Below, in pieces: positions 37,618-45,517 of a stretch of DNA of 64,000 bases. The notes under the pieces are model-generated. The model ran no database searches. It was not told where the DNA came from and saw only the letters and a list, made by a program, of their open reading frames with translations. Location: NCBI GenBank assembly GCA_964607835.1, contig CAZSLL010000002.1, positions 29,035-93,034 of the forward strand, given 5' to 3'. The first letter of the stretch is position 1; every line of letters begins with the position of its first letter. A program made the position numbers and the translations under genes. Source of the DNA: DAOVFN01 sp964607835 (GTDB lineage: Archaea; Aenigmatarchaeota; Aenigmatarchaeia; QMZP01).

Positions 37618-40600
37618 TTATATCCTGACGCCCTGCCTCATCATGTATATCGCCTTCTCCACCCGTACAAGCCTGGACCTGTGCCTGTCCATGACTGCCT
37701 CATAGTCAGCCCTTCCCAGGGAGCCAATGCTGAAATACCTCTTCTGGGCATGGGACATCAACTCCTTTATGGAGCCCCTCTCTGACTCCAGCTCCCTGAG
37801 CTTCTTCCTGAGCCTGGCCCCACTCCTGAGCCTCCTGAGCCCGAGCCATGCAGGCGGAAGGGCCAGCGCCGCAGCCAGGAGGTATGCCCAGTTTTCCGTT
37901 GCTGCCCTGGAAGCCTGCTCCAGGGGGGAGGAGCTAAGGCCCCTCTCCATGGCAGCCTCTGCCCTGGCCTCCTCCACGAGCTCCAGTGCCTCACCCAGCC
38001 TCTGTTCGGCTTCTATGTAGCTCTCTGAACCGAAAAGGGAGATTCCTTCCTCAAGGGCCTCCCTGGCCTCCAGCACATCAAGCCCTTCCTCCCCGGCCCC
38101 GAGTATTTCCTGCTCTGCATGGTCAATAAGCATGTCCGCTTCCCTGGCTGCATTGAATATCACGCCCACCTGCCTGGCCAGGGCCAGGGCTGCCGATTCC
38201 TCTCCCCTGGCCTGCATCAGCCTGGCTTCGTTGAGCACGTCCGAGACGTGAGAGGTCTTGAAGCCGCTTCCTGCCATGTCCGCTATGACCAGCTCTGCCT
38301 CCCGGATCTCCTGCTCCAGCGTGGCCTGGACATCCTGGGCCGCTACCAGACCTGACATCAGGACAATGCCCGCCAGGGCGACTGCCGCGATTCCCAGGCC
38401 TAATGAACCCTTCCTCTTCCTGAGCATGTCCATACTCTTGTCGATTTCCGCGGTCTCCTGCCTCATCCTCTTCATTATGGCCTCGTAAAGCCCTCTTCCG
38501 ACACCGTCCCCGCTGAAGTACCTCCTCTGGGTGTCCTTCATGAACCTGGATATCTCTTCCCTTTCTCTCCTGAGGCTCTTCAGGGTCTTCCTGACAGAGC
38601 CCCCTCCTGATATTAGCCTTGCCTTGGCCCTCTTTATGTCAGCCAGCCTTGCCTCGTAGTCCTGCACTGCCCTGGAATAGGTGTCCTTCCCCACCCGGGG
38701 CCTGGCGCTGAAGTAGGCCTTCTGCAGGTTGACTATCATTCGCTCCAGTCCCCTCTCCTCCAGTCTGAGGCTGCTTATCCTTGCCCTGAGAAGCCTGGTT
38801 GCCGTATACCTCCTTCCCAGAAGCAGGGCCGCTGCCAGCCCTGCGGCCCCCATGCCAAGGAACACCCAGTTCTCCCTGATACCCGAGAGCACCCACAATA
38901 ACCCGTAGGTCTCCAGTGAGAAGGAGGCCCTGGCACTCAGTGCACGCTCCTCTGCCCTCTGGTAGTCCCCCCTCTGGAATGCCATCTCAGCAAGCCTTAG
39001 AAGACTCTCTGACTCCGGTGCCTCTATGCCGTTCTCCTTTGCGCTGGATATGTCCCCCTCCAGTCCAGCCATCATGCCCTCGACCCTGAAGGCCAGCTCT
39101 GCCTTCTCGATTACCTGCTCTGCAATCTCCCTGGCTGCCTCGTAGTCCCACTCGCCTGCCAGGGCATCCATCCTCTCTATGCTGGCGTTCATGTTCTCTG
39201 CAGAGTACCCTGCCTCCTGCATTTCCGCGGAAAGCTCCCTGGCCCTGTCCAGCAGGTCTGACTCCTCTCCTGTGCTAACCACTGACACAGTCATGGAGTG
39301 AGAACCCGAAAGGGTCCGGTTGAGGGTCCTCCCCCCGCCCGAGAGCTCCATGGAGAGGTTGTACTGGCCCTGGGAAATGTACCCAGGCGCCTCAAGGGTA
39401 ACTATGAACCTCACGGTGTCGCCCTGGTTCACCCCGTTCCTCTCCTCAGGGGACACTGTGACATATGTCAGGGGGTAGCCCGAGACCTCCAGGGACAGGC
39501 TGTCTGATGTAAAGCTGAGGCCGTACTCTATGTTCACAGAGAAGCTATGGTTGCTCCCCCTCTCAAGCTCCAGTCTTTGCGGCGCGCTCAGTGAAAGGGC
39601 GTTCTCGGTTACCGGTGCCCCTCCCCCGCTTATGACCGTGGTACCGGCGGAGCTTCCTCCTCCTCCGTCCTGGCAGTCGCTGTCAGTGGAGGAGCTGCAG
39701 CCCAGGCCGCACACCCCGTCAGTGCTGCTGCATGAGACCCCGATGACAGCAGAGTCAGATGCGTTGGAGCCCTCTGAGCAGCTTGAGTTCACCATTAGAG
39801 CAACTGCCCCTGCGCCGGCGCTGGCCGGGTCTATGCTAAGGGACAGTGTGCTGGTGTAACTGGCCCCCTGGGAGAGGCTGCCCACGAAATGGCTGGCATT
39901 GCCTGATGTGTTGGAGAACCCTGAAGGAAGGCTGAAATTCAGCCGCACTCCGGTAGCGGTCTCGTTCCCGATGTTCTTGACCCTCGCTGAGACGTTCACC
40001 CCTGTATCGCTCTGGCTTACAGATGTGGGGGCCCGGGTTATCTCGAGCTCAAGGTAGGGCCCGCCCACGTATGATATGAGGGTGGCGTTGGCCACCCTCT
40101 CGGCAGGCTCTGCGTTTTCGCTTGCCGCACCTATGGTGAGGTTGACCGCATACTCGTAGGCCTGGGAGGTGGCGGTGGCGTTGACCATTATGCTGAGGTT
40201 GCTGCCTGCAGCCACGTCAAAGCTGTCAGGGTTGGATAGGTTGTACTCGGTGTTGGTGTAGGTTGAGGTTATCCCGAAGCTGAGGGGATAGTCCCCTGTG
40301 TTGGTTATGGTGAGCACCCCAAGGGCGCCCTCCTCGTTGATGTATACGTAGGTTGTCCCGAGCCCCTGCGGATTCACGGACCACGTGTAGTCGTAATCAA
40401 CTGTGAGGCTGTACTCGCTGGAGTTGCCAGAATGCCCCATGGTGTCATTGGCCCATATCCTGTAGTACCACATACCGTCAGGGGCGGGCACGCCGAAGGA
40501 GGCGTTGTACTGGCCAGAGAGGTTGCCCATGGTCACATTCGACCACGTGGAGACCGACTCCCTCCTGTACTGGAGAATGGCGGTGTGCACCCCGCTGGGG

Positions 40601-41721
40601 TCTGTGATGTTGGCCGTCACGTTGACGTCTATCCCCGGGTCGAGCAGGTCATTACCCTGGGGGGAGCGCTCCACTCCTGCTATTCCGGGCGGGGTGCCCG
40701 AATCGATGAAGAAGGTGCGGTTGGTGTTGTTCCAGGTGCTGTTGCTCTGGTTGTCAACTGCATAGCAGGTCCATAAATACTCCCCGTCTGCCAGGCCTGT
40801 TATGTTCCATGTCCTGCTGAGATATCCGGGCGCGCCCAGGCCGGACTCATAATGCCCCTGAATCTCGTCCCTGGCCACCGCGCTTGTGAATACGATGAGC
40901 TCATCAAAGGCGGCGTCCAGCTGGTCGTTTGCCTGGTAGTCGCTCCCTATGTAGGCCGTGGATGGGGTCCATGATGGGTAGTAGGCCCCTCCCATGTAAG
41001 GGTTCGCTGTTGTCGCGTTGCTGCCGTCCACCATGAGGTCCATGTTGCTGTTGTCATAGTCCCAAACCGCTGCCACGTGATGCCATTCATCCGATGACCA
41101 TGATATGTCCTGGTAGGTGAAGCTCCTTGAGCCGTAATCGTCATACCATTCGAACACCAGCTGTCCTGTTGAGTTTATGAAAAGCCTTACCTGGTTTGAC
41201 TTGTCCCCGTGGCTCTCTCCCATCATGAAAAGCCATGCTGTGCCTGATATGGAAGCCCTGGGCCTCACCCAGAACTCGACTGTGCCTACATACGAGCTCA
41301 TCCTTCCCGTTGTGCTGAAGCTCAGGGAGTCCCCTGAGCCCACCCTGGCGGCCTCCCCTGTCTTGCCGGGCTCCAGGCTGGCGCCGCTCTGGGTCAGTGT
41401 TCCTGCTGAGCCACCGCCTGAGTTGTAGCAGCTGTAGTTCTGCATGTGGCATAGCATGGTGTGGCCGAGCCCTGGCTGTAGCTCTCCGTAGAGCACTCTC
41501 TTCAGCCTTTCCCAGCTGTCCCCTGTATCAGCATAGAGGGTCAGTTCTGAAACCGCCTCATCGTCAGTGGCGTTGCATGTAATCCCGGTGTAGTTCACCG
41601 GGGACACATATGAGTCCTGAGGAGAGACCATGAGGGCCTCTGGCGGAGCGGCAGAGCAGGTTCCTGCAAATATGACAAGCCATACGATAAGTGCCAAAGC
41701 CGTTAGTGAAAGCCGAGCCAT
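37618..41721 (-). CDS. LamG-containing surface protein with three TM helices and three cytoplasmic hairpins
   Basis: This 1367-residue protein has a signal peptide (residues 1-24) and a LamG/concanavalin-like domain (about 120-290) with typical VEFWVRP and EWHHVAAVWD motifs. Ig-like and CARDB/NEW3-like domains follow, then a short Cys-rich segment before a Gly/Ser linker (about 660-695), a NEW3-like domain, an extracellular helical bundle (about 820-935) and TM1 (about 947-967). Inside the cell are two helical hairpins. TM2 (about 1105-1125) looks like a signal peptide, with the MDMLRKRKG stretch before it and LVAAQ after it. A second helical bundle follows, then TM3 (about 1276-1297) and a third hairpin. 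It reads like two membrane proteins joined end to end. The ATG lies about 30 bases from an AT-rich element, consistent with a leaderless transcript. Confidence 0.88.
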   Translation of the reverse strand: MARLSLTALALIVWLVIFAGTCSAAPPEALMVSPQDSYVSPVNYTGITCNATDDEAVSELTLYADTGDSWERLKRVLYGELQPGLGHTMLCHMQNYSCYNSGGGSAGTLTQSGASLEPGKTGEAARVGSGDSLSFSTTGRMSSYVGTVEFWVRPRASISGTAWLFMMGESHGDKSNQVRLFINSTGQLVFEWYDDYGSRSFTYQDISWSSDEWHHVAAVWDYDNSNMDLMVDGSNATTANPYMGGAYYPSWTPSTAYIGSDYQANDQLDAAFDELIVFTSAVARDEIQGHYESGLGAPGYLSRTWNITGLADGEYLWTCYAVDNQSNSTWNNTNRTFFIDSGTPPGIAGVERSPQGNDLLDPGIDVNVTANITDPSGVHTAILQYRRESVSTWSNVTMGNLSGQYNASFGVPAPDGMWYYRIWANDTMGHSGNSSEYSLTVDYDYTWSVNPQGLGTTYVYINEEGALGVLTITNTGDYPLSFGITSTYTNTEYNLSNPDSFDVAAGSNLSIMVNATATSQAYEYAVNLTIGAASENAEPAERVANATLISYVGGPYLELEITRAPTSVSQSDTGVNVSARVKNIGNETATGVRLNFSLPSGFSNTSGNASHFVGSLSQGASYTSTLSLSIDPASAGAGAVALMVNSSCSEGSNASDSAVIGVSCSSTDGVCGLGCSSSTDSDCQDGGGGSSAGTTVISGGGAPVTENALSLSAPQRLELERGSNHSFSVNIEYGLSFTSDSLSLEVSGYPLTYVTVSPEERNGVNQGDTVRFIVTLEAPGYISQGQYNLSMELSGGGRTLNRTLSGSHSMTVSVVSTGEESDLLDRARELSAEMQEAGYSAENMNASIERMDALAGEWDYEAAREIAEQVIEKAELAFRVEGMMAGLEGDISSAKENGIEAPESESLLRLAEMAFQRGDYQRAEERALSARASFSLETYGLLWVLSGIRENWVFLGMGAAGLAAALLLGRRYTATRLLRARISSLRLEERGLERMIVNLQKAYFSARPRVGKDTYSRAVQDYEARLADIKRAKARLISGGGSVRKTLKSLRREREEISRFMKDTQRRYFSGDGVGRGLYEAIMKRMRQETAEIDKSMDMLRKRKGSLGLGIAAVALAGIVLMSGLVAAQDVQATLEQEIREAELVIADMAGSGFKTSHVSDVLNEARLMQARGEESAALALARQVGVIFNAAREADMLIDHAEQEILGAGEEGLDVLEAREALEEGISLFGSESYIEAEQRLGEALELVEEARAEAAMERGLSSSPLEQASRAATENWAYLLAAALALPPAWLGLRRLRSGARLRKKLRELESERGSIKELMSHAQKRYFSIGSLGRADYEAVMDRHRSRLVRVEKAIYMMRQGVRI

Positions 41722-41750
41722 CTTGAACCGCGCCGCATTACTATAGTAAT

Positions 41751-41777
41751 TAATATTTGGATGGCCGCGTATAAAAC
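41751..41777. promoter_or_regulatory. Divergent TATA elements between surface-protein and FG-GAP genes
   Basis: On the plus strand TATAAAAC at 41770-41777 lies about 30 bases before the ATG at 41805. On the minus strand AAATATTA (41751-41758) lies about 33 bases before the ATG at 41721. Both spacings fit archaeal TATA boxes giving very short or absent leaders. Confidence 0.6.
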
Positions 41778-41804
41778 CTTTGTATAGCTAACCAATTAAA
41801 ACCC

Positions 41805-43049
41805 ATGAAAGAAAAGGGAATCATGAGGAGAATCGATTTTCTGGTCATCCCTTCCATAATCATCCTTTTCCTGGCTGCCCTGGCCATAGACTCCTATCAG
41901 CCAGGAGCCCTCAGCCTTGCGGGAAAACCGCATGATGGGAGGCTGCTCATGGCCATGGGAAGCTTCGAGGGCAATGTGCCTGGGGAGGCCCTGATATGGG
42001 TGCTGGGGCCGGATGGCAGCCACGAGGAGCTCTCCCTGGAGGGCTCCAATGTTTGCCACAGGGTGCTGTCAGCTGACCTGGACCATGACGGTGTGCCTGA
42101 GCTATATGCCGCCACTGGCCAGAACGCATCAGTGTTCTCTCTCACCCCATCAGGTAATGGATGGGATACCCAGTTGATATGGGAGCCGGACTGCAGCAGG
42201 GTGAGGGACCTGGAGGCAGGGGACGTGGACGGTGACGGTGCACAGGAGCTGGTGGCAGTGACCCACTTGCCAGGAAAGATTGCCGTCATCAGGCCGGATG
42301 GTGCCCAGTGGCAGGTCACAGAGCTCCTCTCGCTCAATGGCACCTACATCCATGAGGTCGAGCTGTATGATGCCGACCAGGATGGGTCAGACGAGATATT
42401 CTCAACTCCATCAGAACCCAACCAGGCCAAGGGCCTGAGCCAGCCCGGAAGGATTCTCATGCACAGCTGGAACGGCACGGGCTTCTCTGTGAGGGAGCTG
42501 GCCTCCTTCAGCACCACCCACGCAAAGGAGATTTCTATGGGAGACCCTGACAACGATGGCCTGCCTGAGCTCCTGGCCGCTGTCCAAGGAAATGCCACCC
42601 GCCATCAGGTCCCTGGGGAGGGTGTGGTGAAGCTTGTCATAGAAACTCCCCTTCGGATAATGCTCTGGGACATGGCTGACCTGTCCGCAGAGGGGAGTGT
42701 CATTACAGAACTCCCTGGCATAGGGGCAAGGGCGCTTGCAGTTGGTGATGCTAACAATGACGGCCTGAACGAGCTCCTCTTGGGCACCGAGACCGCAGGG
42801 CTCCACCTTCTCATGCACAGGAATGGCTCCTGGAAAACGGAGTCCATCGACTCCTCCTTAAGGGGCAACATAGGAGGCGCCATCATCGCAGACCTTAATG
42901 GCGACGGCCTCAATGAGGTGGTGGCCAGTTCTGATTCCCTGGGTCTGGTCAGGTCATACTCCCGTGAATCAGGCGTTTGGCAAGGCGAGACCGTGCTTGA
43001 AACAGGGGGGCACTGGGTATGGGCCATGTCATGGGGGGATGCCCTGTGA
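41805..43049 (+). CDS. Membrane-anchored FG-GAP/VCBS beta-propeller protein
   Basis: This 414-residue protein has an N-terminal hydrophobic segment (about residues 12-28) serving as signal or anchor. At least five calcium-loop motifs of the FG-GAP type follow, such as DLDHDGVPEL, DVDGDGAQEL, DADQDGSDEI, DPDNDGLPEL, DANNDGLNEL and DLNGDGLNEV. These indicate a beta-propeller on the outer face of the membrane, a fold usually used for binding ligands or partners. An alternative start is Met7. The stop overlaps the GTG start of the sulfatase-like gene by 4 bases (GTGA), so the two products are probably made together. No enzyme motif is visible. Confidence 0.87.
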   Translation: MKEKGIMRRIDFLVIPSIIILFLAALAIDSYQPGALSLAGKPHDGRLLMAMGSFEGNVPGEALIWVLGPDGSHEELSLEGSNVCHRVLSADLDHDGVPELYAATGQNASVFSLTPSGNGWDTQLIWEPDCSRVRDLEAGDVDGDGAQELVAVTHLPGKIAVIRPDGAQWQVTELLSLNGTYIHEVELYDADQDGSDEIFSTPSEPNQAKGLSQPGRILMHSWNGTGFSVRELASFSTTHAKEISMGDPDNDGLPELLAAVQGNATRHQVPGEGVVKLVIETPLRIMLWDMADLSAEGSVITELPGIGARALAVGDANNDGLNELLLGTETAGLHLLMHRNGSWKTESIDSSLRGNIGGAIIADLNGDGLNEVVASSDSLGLVRSYSRESGVWQGETVLETGGHWVWAMSWGDAL

Positions 43050-44428
43050 GAAGGCTCGCCCTGCTCCTTCCCGCCATCGTTGCTGCCATGGCAATCCCCC
43101 TGGCCTACACCGGCCAGCTCGCCCCTGCAGAGGAGTATTCGTGCGAGGGGTGCAGCCTCCTCCTGGTCACAGCCGACACCCTGAGGGCAGACCATGTCTC
43201 CTCCTACGGATACTTCCAGCAAACCACCCCCAACATTGATGCTTTGGCCTCCAGGGGCATCCTTTTCGAGCAGGCTTACACCCAGGTTCCCTTCACCCCG
43301 CCCTCGCACTGGACCATTATGACAGGGCTCTACCCCTTCCATCACGGAATGTACCTTCCCACCAACGAGAGCAGGCTCGAGACCCTGGCCACAAGGCTGT
43401 CCAGGTCAGGCTATGACACAGCGGCCTTCACTGCCAGCTACATGGTGGGCAGGCTGGAAAGGGGGTTCGGTGTCTTCGAGGTCCCTGCCTTCAGGACAGA
43501 GAAGGAGTACAGGCCCGCCACGAACGTCACCGAATCAGCGCTCAGCTGGCTCATGCAGAGAGACGGGGAGGGACCATTCTTCCTCTGGGTGCACTACTTC
43601 GATGCCCACAGCCCCTACCAGCCCCCTGATGGGCATGACATATACGACTATTCCATGGAGCCCAGGTACGCGGATGAGCGGTACTCCAGAGCGGGCATAG
43701 ACAACTTCAGGCCCATCAGGGATGACATCGCAAGGTATGACGGGGAGGTCCGCTACATGGACAACCAGCTCGGCAGGCTCCTTGGCGAGCTGGAGTCCCT
43801 CGGCCTCTCTGAGAACACAATGGTGGCGGTAGTGTCTGACCACGGGGAATGTTTTGGCGAGCACCTTTTCTCTGACTTCGGGTATGAGATGACCGGGCCC
43901 TGCCTGTTCCATGACAAGACCCTCTACCAGGAGGAGGTGCATGTCCCCATGGTCTTGTACAACCCCAGGGCCAGGAGGTCTTCAGGCACCAGGATTGGCG
44001 AGATAGTGGAGACCGCTGACCTCGCTCCCACGCTGCTCGAGACCCTGTGCCTCATTCCCCCTGAGGGACTGGACGGCAGGAGCATGGTCCCTCTCATAGA
44101 GGGCAACTCCTCGGGCTTCGGAAGGGCGTTCATGCAGATAAGGCCGGGAGAGACCGGCATATTCGCCTACGGCCTCCTTTCGCCTGAATGGAAGTTCGTG
44201 AGGGCAGGCCTCTCACTGGACCGCCAGGGTCATGTCCAGGAGCACGAGATGCTGTTTGACAGGAAGAACGACCCGCGTGAGATGGTCAATGCCCTGGGTC
44301 AGAGGCCGGGCCCTGCACAGGAGATGGAGGAAGAGCTCGCGGAAGTCATGGGCAGCGGGCTCTCTGAAAGGGTGTACATAGACAGCAGGACCGAGGAGAT
44401 GCTCAGGATGCTGGGGTACCTTGCCTGA
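43046..44428 (+). CDS. Secreted alkaline-phosphatase-superfamily ('sulfatase') enzyme with Thr nucleophile
   Basis: The product belongs to the PF00884-type sulfatase fold: a TADTLRADH metal-site motif near the N-terminus, the active-site loop FTPPSHWTIMTG, an HYFDAHSPY segment, and VSDHGE for the second metal-site half. In classical sulfatases the loop reads C/S-x-P-S-R; here Thr sits at the nucleophile position and His replaces Arg. This resembles phosphotransferase or phosphodiesterase branches (LtaS, NPP types), so a phospho- or phosphoglycerol-group reaction on surface glycans is as likely as sulfate ester hydrolysis. I chose the GTG at 43046 because it overlaps the upstream stop as GTGA and has GGGGGA just before it; ATGs at 43019 and 43034 are alternatives. 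A signal peptide follows the start. Confidence 0.82.
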   Translation: MRRLALLLPAIVAAMAIPLAYTGQLAPAEEYSCEGCSLLLVTADTLRADHVSSYGYFQQTTPNIDALASRGILFEQAYTQVPFTPPSHWTIMTGLYPFHHGMYLPTNESRLETLATRLSRSGYDTAAFTASYMVGRLERGFGVFEVPAFRTEKEYRPATNVTESALSWLMQRDGEGPFFLWVHYFDAHSPYQPPDGHDIYDYSMEPRYADERYSRAGIDNFRPIRDDIARYDGEVRYMDNQLGRLLGELESLGLSENTMVAVVSDHGECFGEHLFSDFGYEMTGPCLFHDKTLYQEEVHVPMVLYNPRARRSSGTRIGEIVETADLAPTLLETLCLIPPEGLDGRSMVPLIEGNSSGFGRAFMQIRPGETGIFAYGLLSPEWKFVRAGLSLDRQGHVQEHEMLFDRKNDPREMVNALGQRPGPAQEMEEELAEVMGSGLSERVYIDSRTEEMLRMLGYLA

Positions 44429-44473
44429 TATTACACTACGCCAGCACTACGGTTAAACACATCATCTTAAAAG

Positions 44474-44481
44474 TTATATAT
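44474..44481 (+). promoter_or_regulatory. TATA box for the AbrB-like/KaiC operon
   Basis: TTATATAT lies about 24 bases before the ATG at 44501, in a 72-base AT-rich gap. The spacing implies a leaderless transcript covering the next three genes. Confidence 0.6.
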
Positions 44482-44500
44482 TTCACAGAATAATATAAAC

Positions 44501-44836
44501 ATGGCTGAACTCAGGAACGTGGACATACAGGGAAGCGACATCATCGTCAACATGCGAATCACCAGGGACGAGTACAATCTCCTGGGTCAGAGGACAGGTG
44601 ACATTGCGCTCATTCCCGCTGGCGACAGGGAGCTCGACCACACGCTGACCTCGGGCAAGCTCGGCAACAGCAACCGGATAATGCTGCCCAAGAAGCTCCT
44701 TAACATGGAGGGCATAGTGCATCTGGAGAAAAAGCTTGCCTCCAGGTTTTTCAGGGTGAACGGAAGCGTGTACCTGCTCATAAGGCTCAGGGAATCCGAT
44801 GTGGGCATTCCCATGTTCATGGAGGAAGGCAAATGA
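44501..44836 (+). CDS. Small AbrB/SpoVT-like protein heading a KaiC operon
   Basis: This 111-residue soluble protein has a central SGKLGNSNRIMLPKKLL segment (about residues 51-67) that resembles the swapped-hairpin AbrB/MazE core. The rest is a mix of short strands and has no other recognisable motif. AbrB-type proteins bind DNA as dimers, so it could be an autoregulator of the operon; alternatively it is a KaiC accessory protein. Its stop overlaps the next start by 4 bases (ATGA), indicating coupled translation with the KaiC-like gene. Family assignment is tentative. Confidence 0.72.
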   Translation: MAELRNVDIQGSDIIVNMRITRDEYNLLGQRTGDIALIPAGDRELDHTLTSGKLGNSNRIMLPKKLLNMEGIVHLEKKLASRFFRVNGSVYLLIRLRESDVGIPMFMEEGK

Positions 44837-45501
44837 GCGTCACCACTGGCATCAGGGGCCTGGACAGTCTCACGGGAAAGGGCTTTCCCAGCAACACCGT
44901 GGTTCTTGTCTCGGGCCAGCCAGGCACAGGCAAGACCCTGCTGAGCCTTGGCTTCCTCATGGAGGGGGCCAGGAAGGGCGAGAAGTGCTGCTTCGTGTCC
45001 CTGAGCGAGAAGAAGGATGAGCTGGTCAGGGCGTGCAAGGGTATAGACTCCATGAGGGACGTGGAGAAGCATCTGGGAAAGAACCTTGCCATTGAGCATA
45101 TAGAACTCGGGGAGAACATCACCCTCAAGCGCTTCCTGGAGATAATGTCAAAGTACCCCAAACTGGACAGGCTGGTCATAGACAACGTCAACAAGCTCCT
45201 CATATTCTCAGAGAGCCCCAGGTATTACAGGCTCAACCTGGCCGAGCTCGTCAAGCACATCAAGGTCATGGGGTGCAGTCTCCTCCTCTGCGAATCCAAC
45301 GGCGACGCCATAGACTCGGGCAACCACGAGGCCTTTGAGTGCGACGGGGTGGTCCAGCTCTCTTTCCTCGACTTCGATGAGAGGCCCATGCGCTCCCTGT
45401 CCATACACAAGATGAGATATGCTGAGTTCCAGCCCAGGGTGCACCACAGGATTGACATAACCAGCAAGGGCATATCCCTCTCCCGCCAGAGGGCAGTGTG
45501 A
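44833..45501 (+). CDS. KaiC-like single-domain ATPase
   Basis: This 222-residue protein has the KaiC opening GIRGLDSLTGKGFPSN, Walker A GQPGTGKT (residues 28-35) and Walker B LVIDN (about 117-121). The acidic pair of canonical KaiC is replaced by a SLSEKKDEL stretch near residue 58, so the catalytic Glu may be displaced. It is smaller than the KaiC-like protein at 36754-37581 and not a close copy. Genes of this family in archaea often sit next to signalling modules, but the output is unknown. It is sandwiched between the AbrB-like gene (4-base overlap) and an unknown gene 16 bases downstream. Confidence 0.87.
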   Translation: MSVTTGIRGLDSLTGKGFPSNTVVLVSGQPGTGKTLLSLGFLMEGARKGEKCCFVSLSEKKDELVRACKGIDSMRDVEKHLGKNLAIEHIELGENITLKRFLEIMSKYPKLDRLVIDNVNKLLIFSESPRYYRLNLAELVKHIKVMGCSLLLCESNGDAIDSGNHEAFECDGVVQLSFLDFDERPMRSLSIHKMRYAEFQPRVHHRIDITSKGISLSRQRAV

Positions 45502-45517
45502 CCTGAGACCGGTTGGC

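Noticed and set aside
43046..44428. Classical formylglycine sulfatase
   Set aside because: The C/S-x-P-S-R loop is replaced by T-P-P-S-H, so the usual formylglycine residue is missing.
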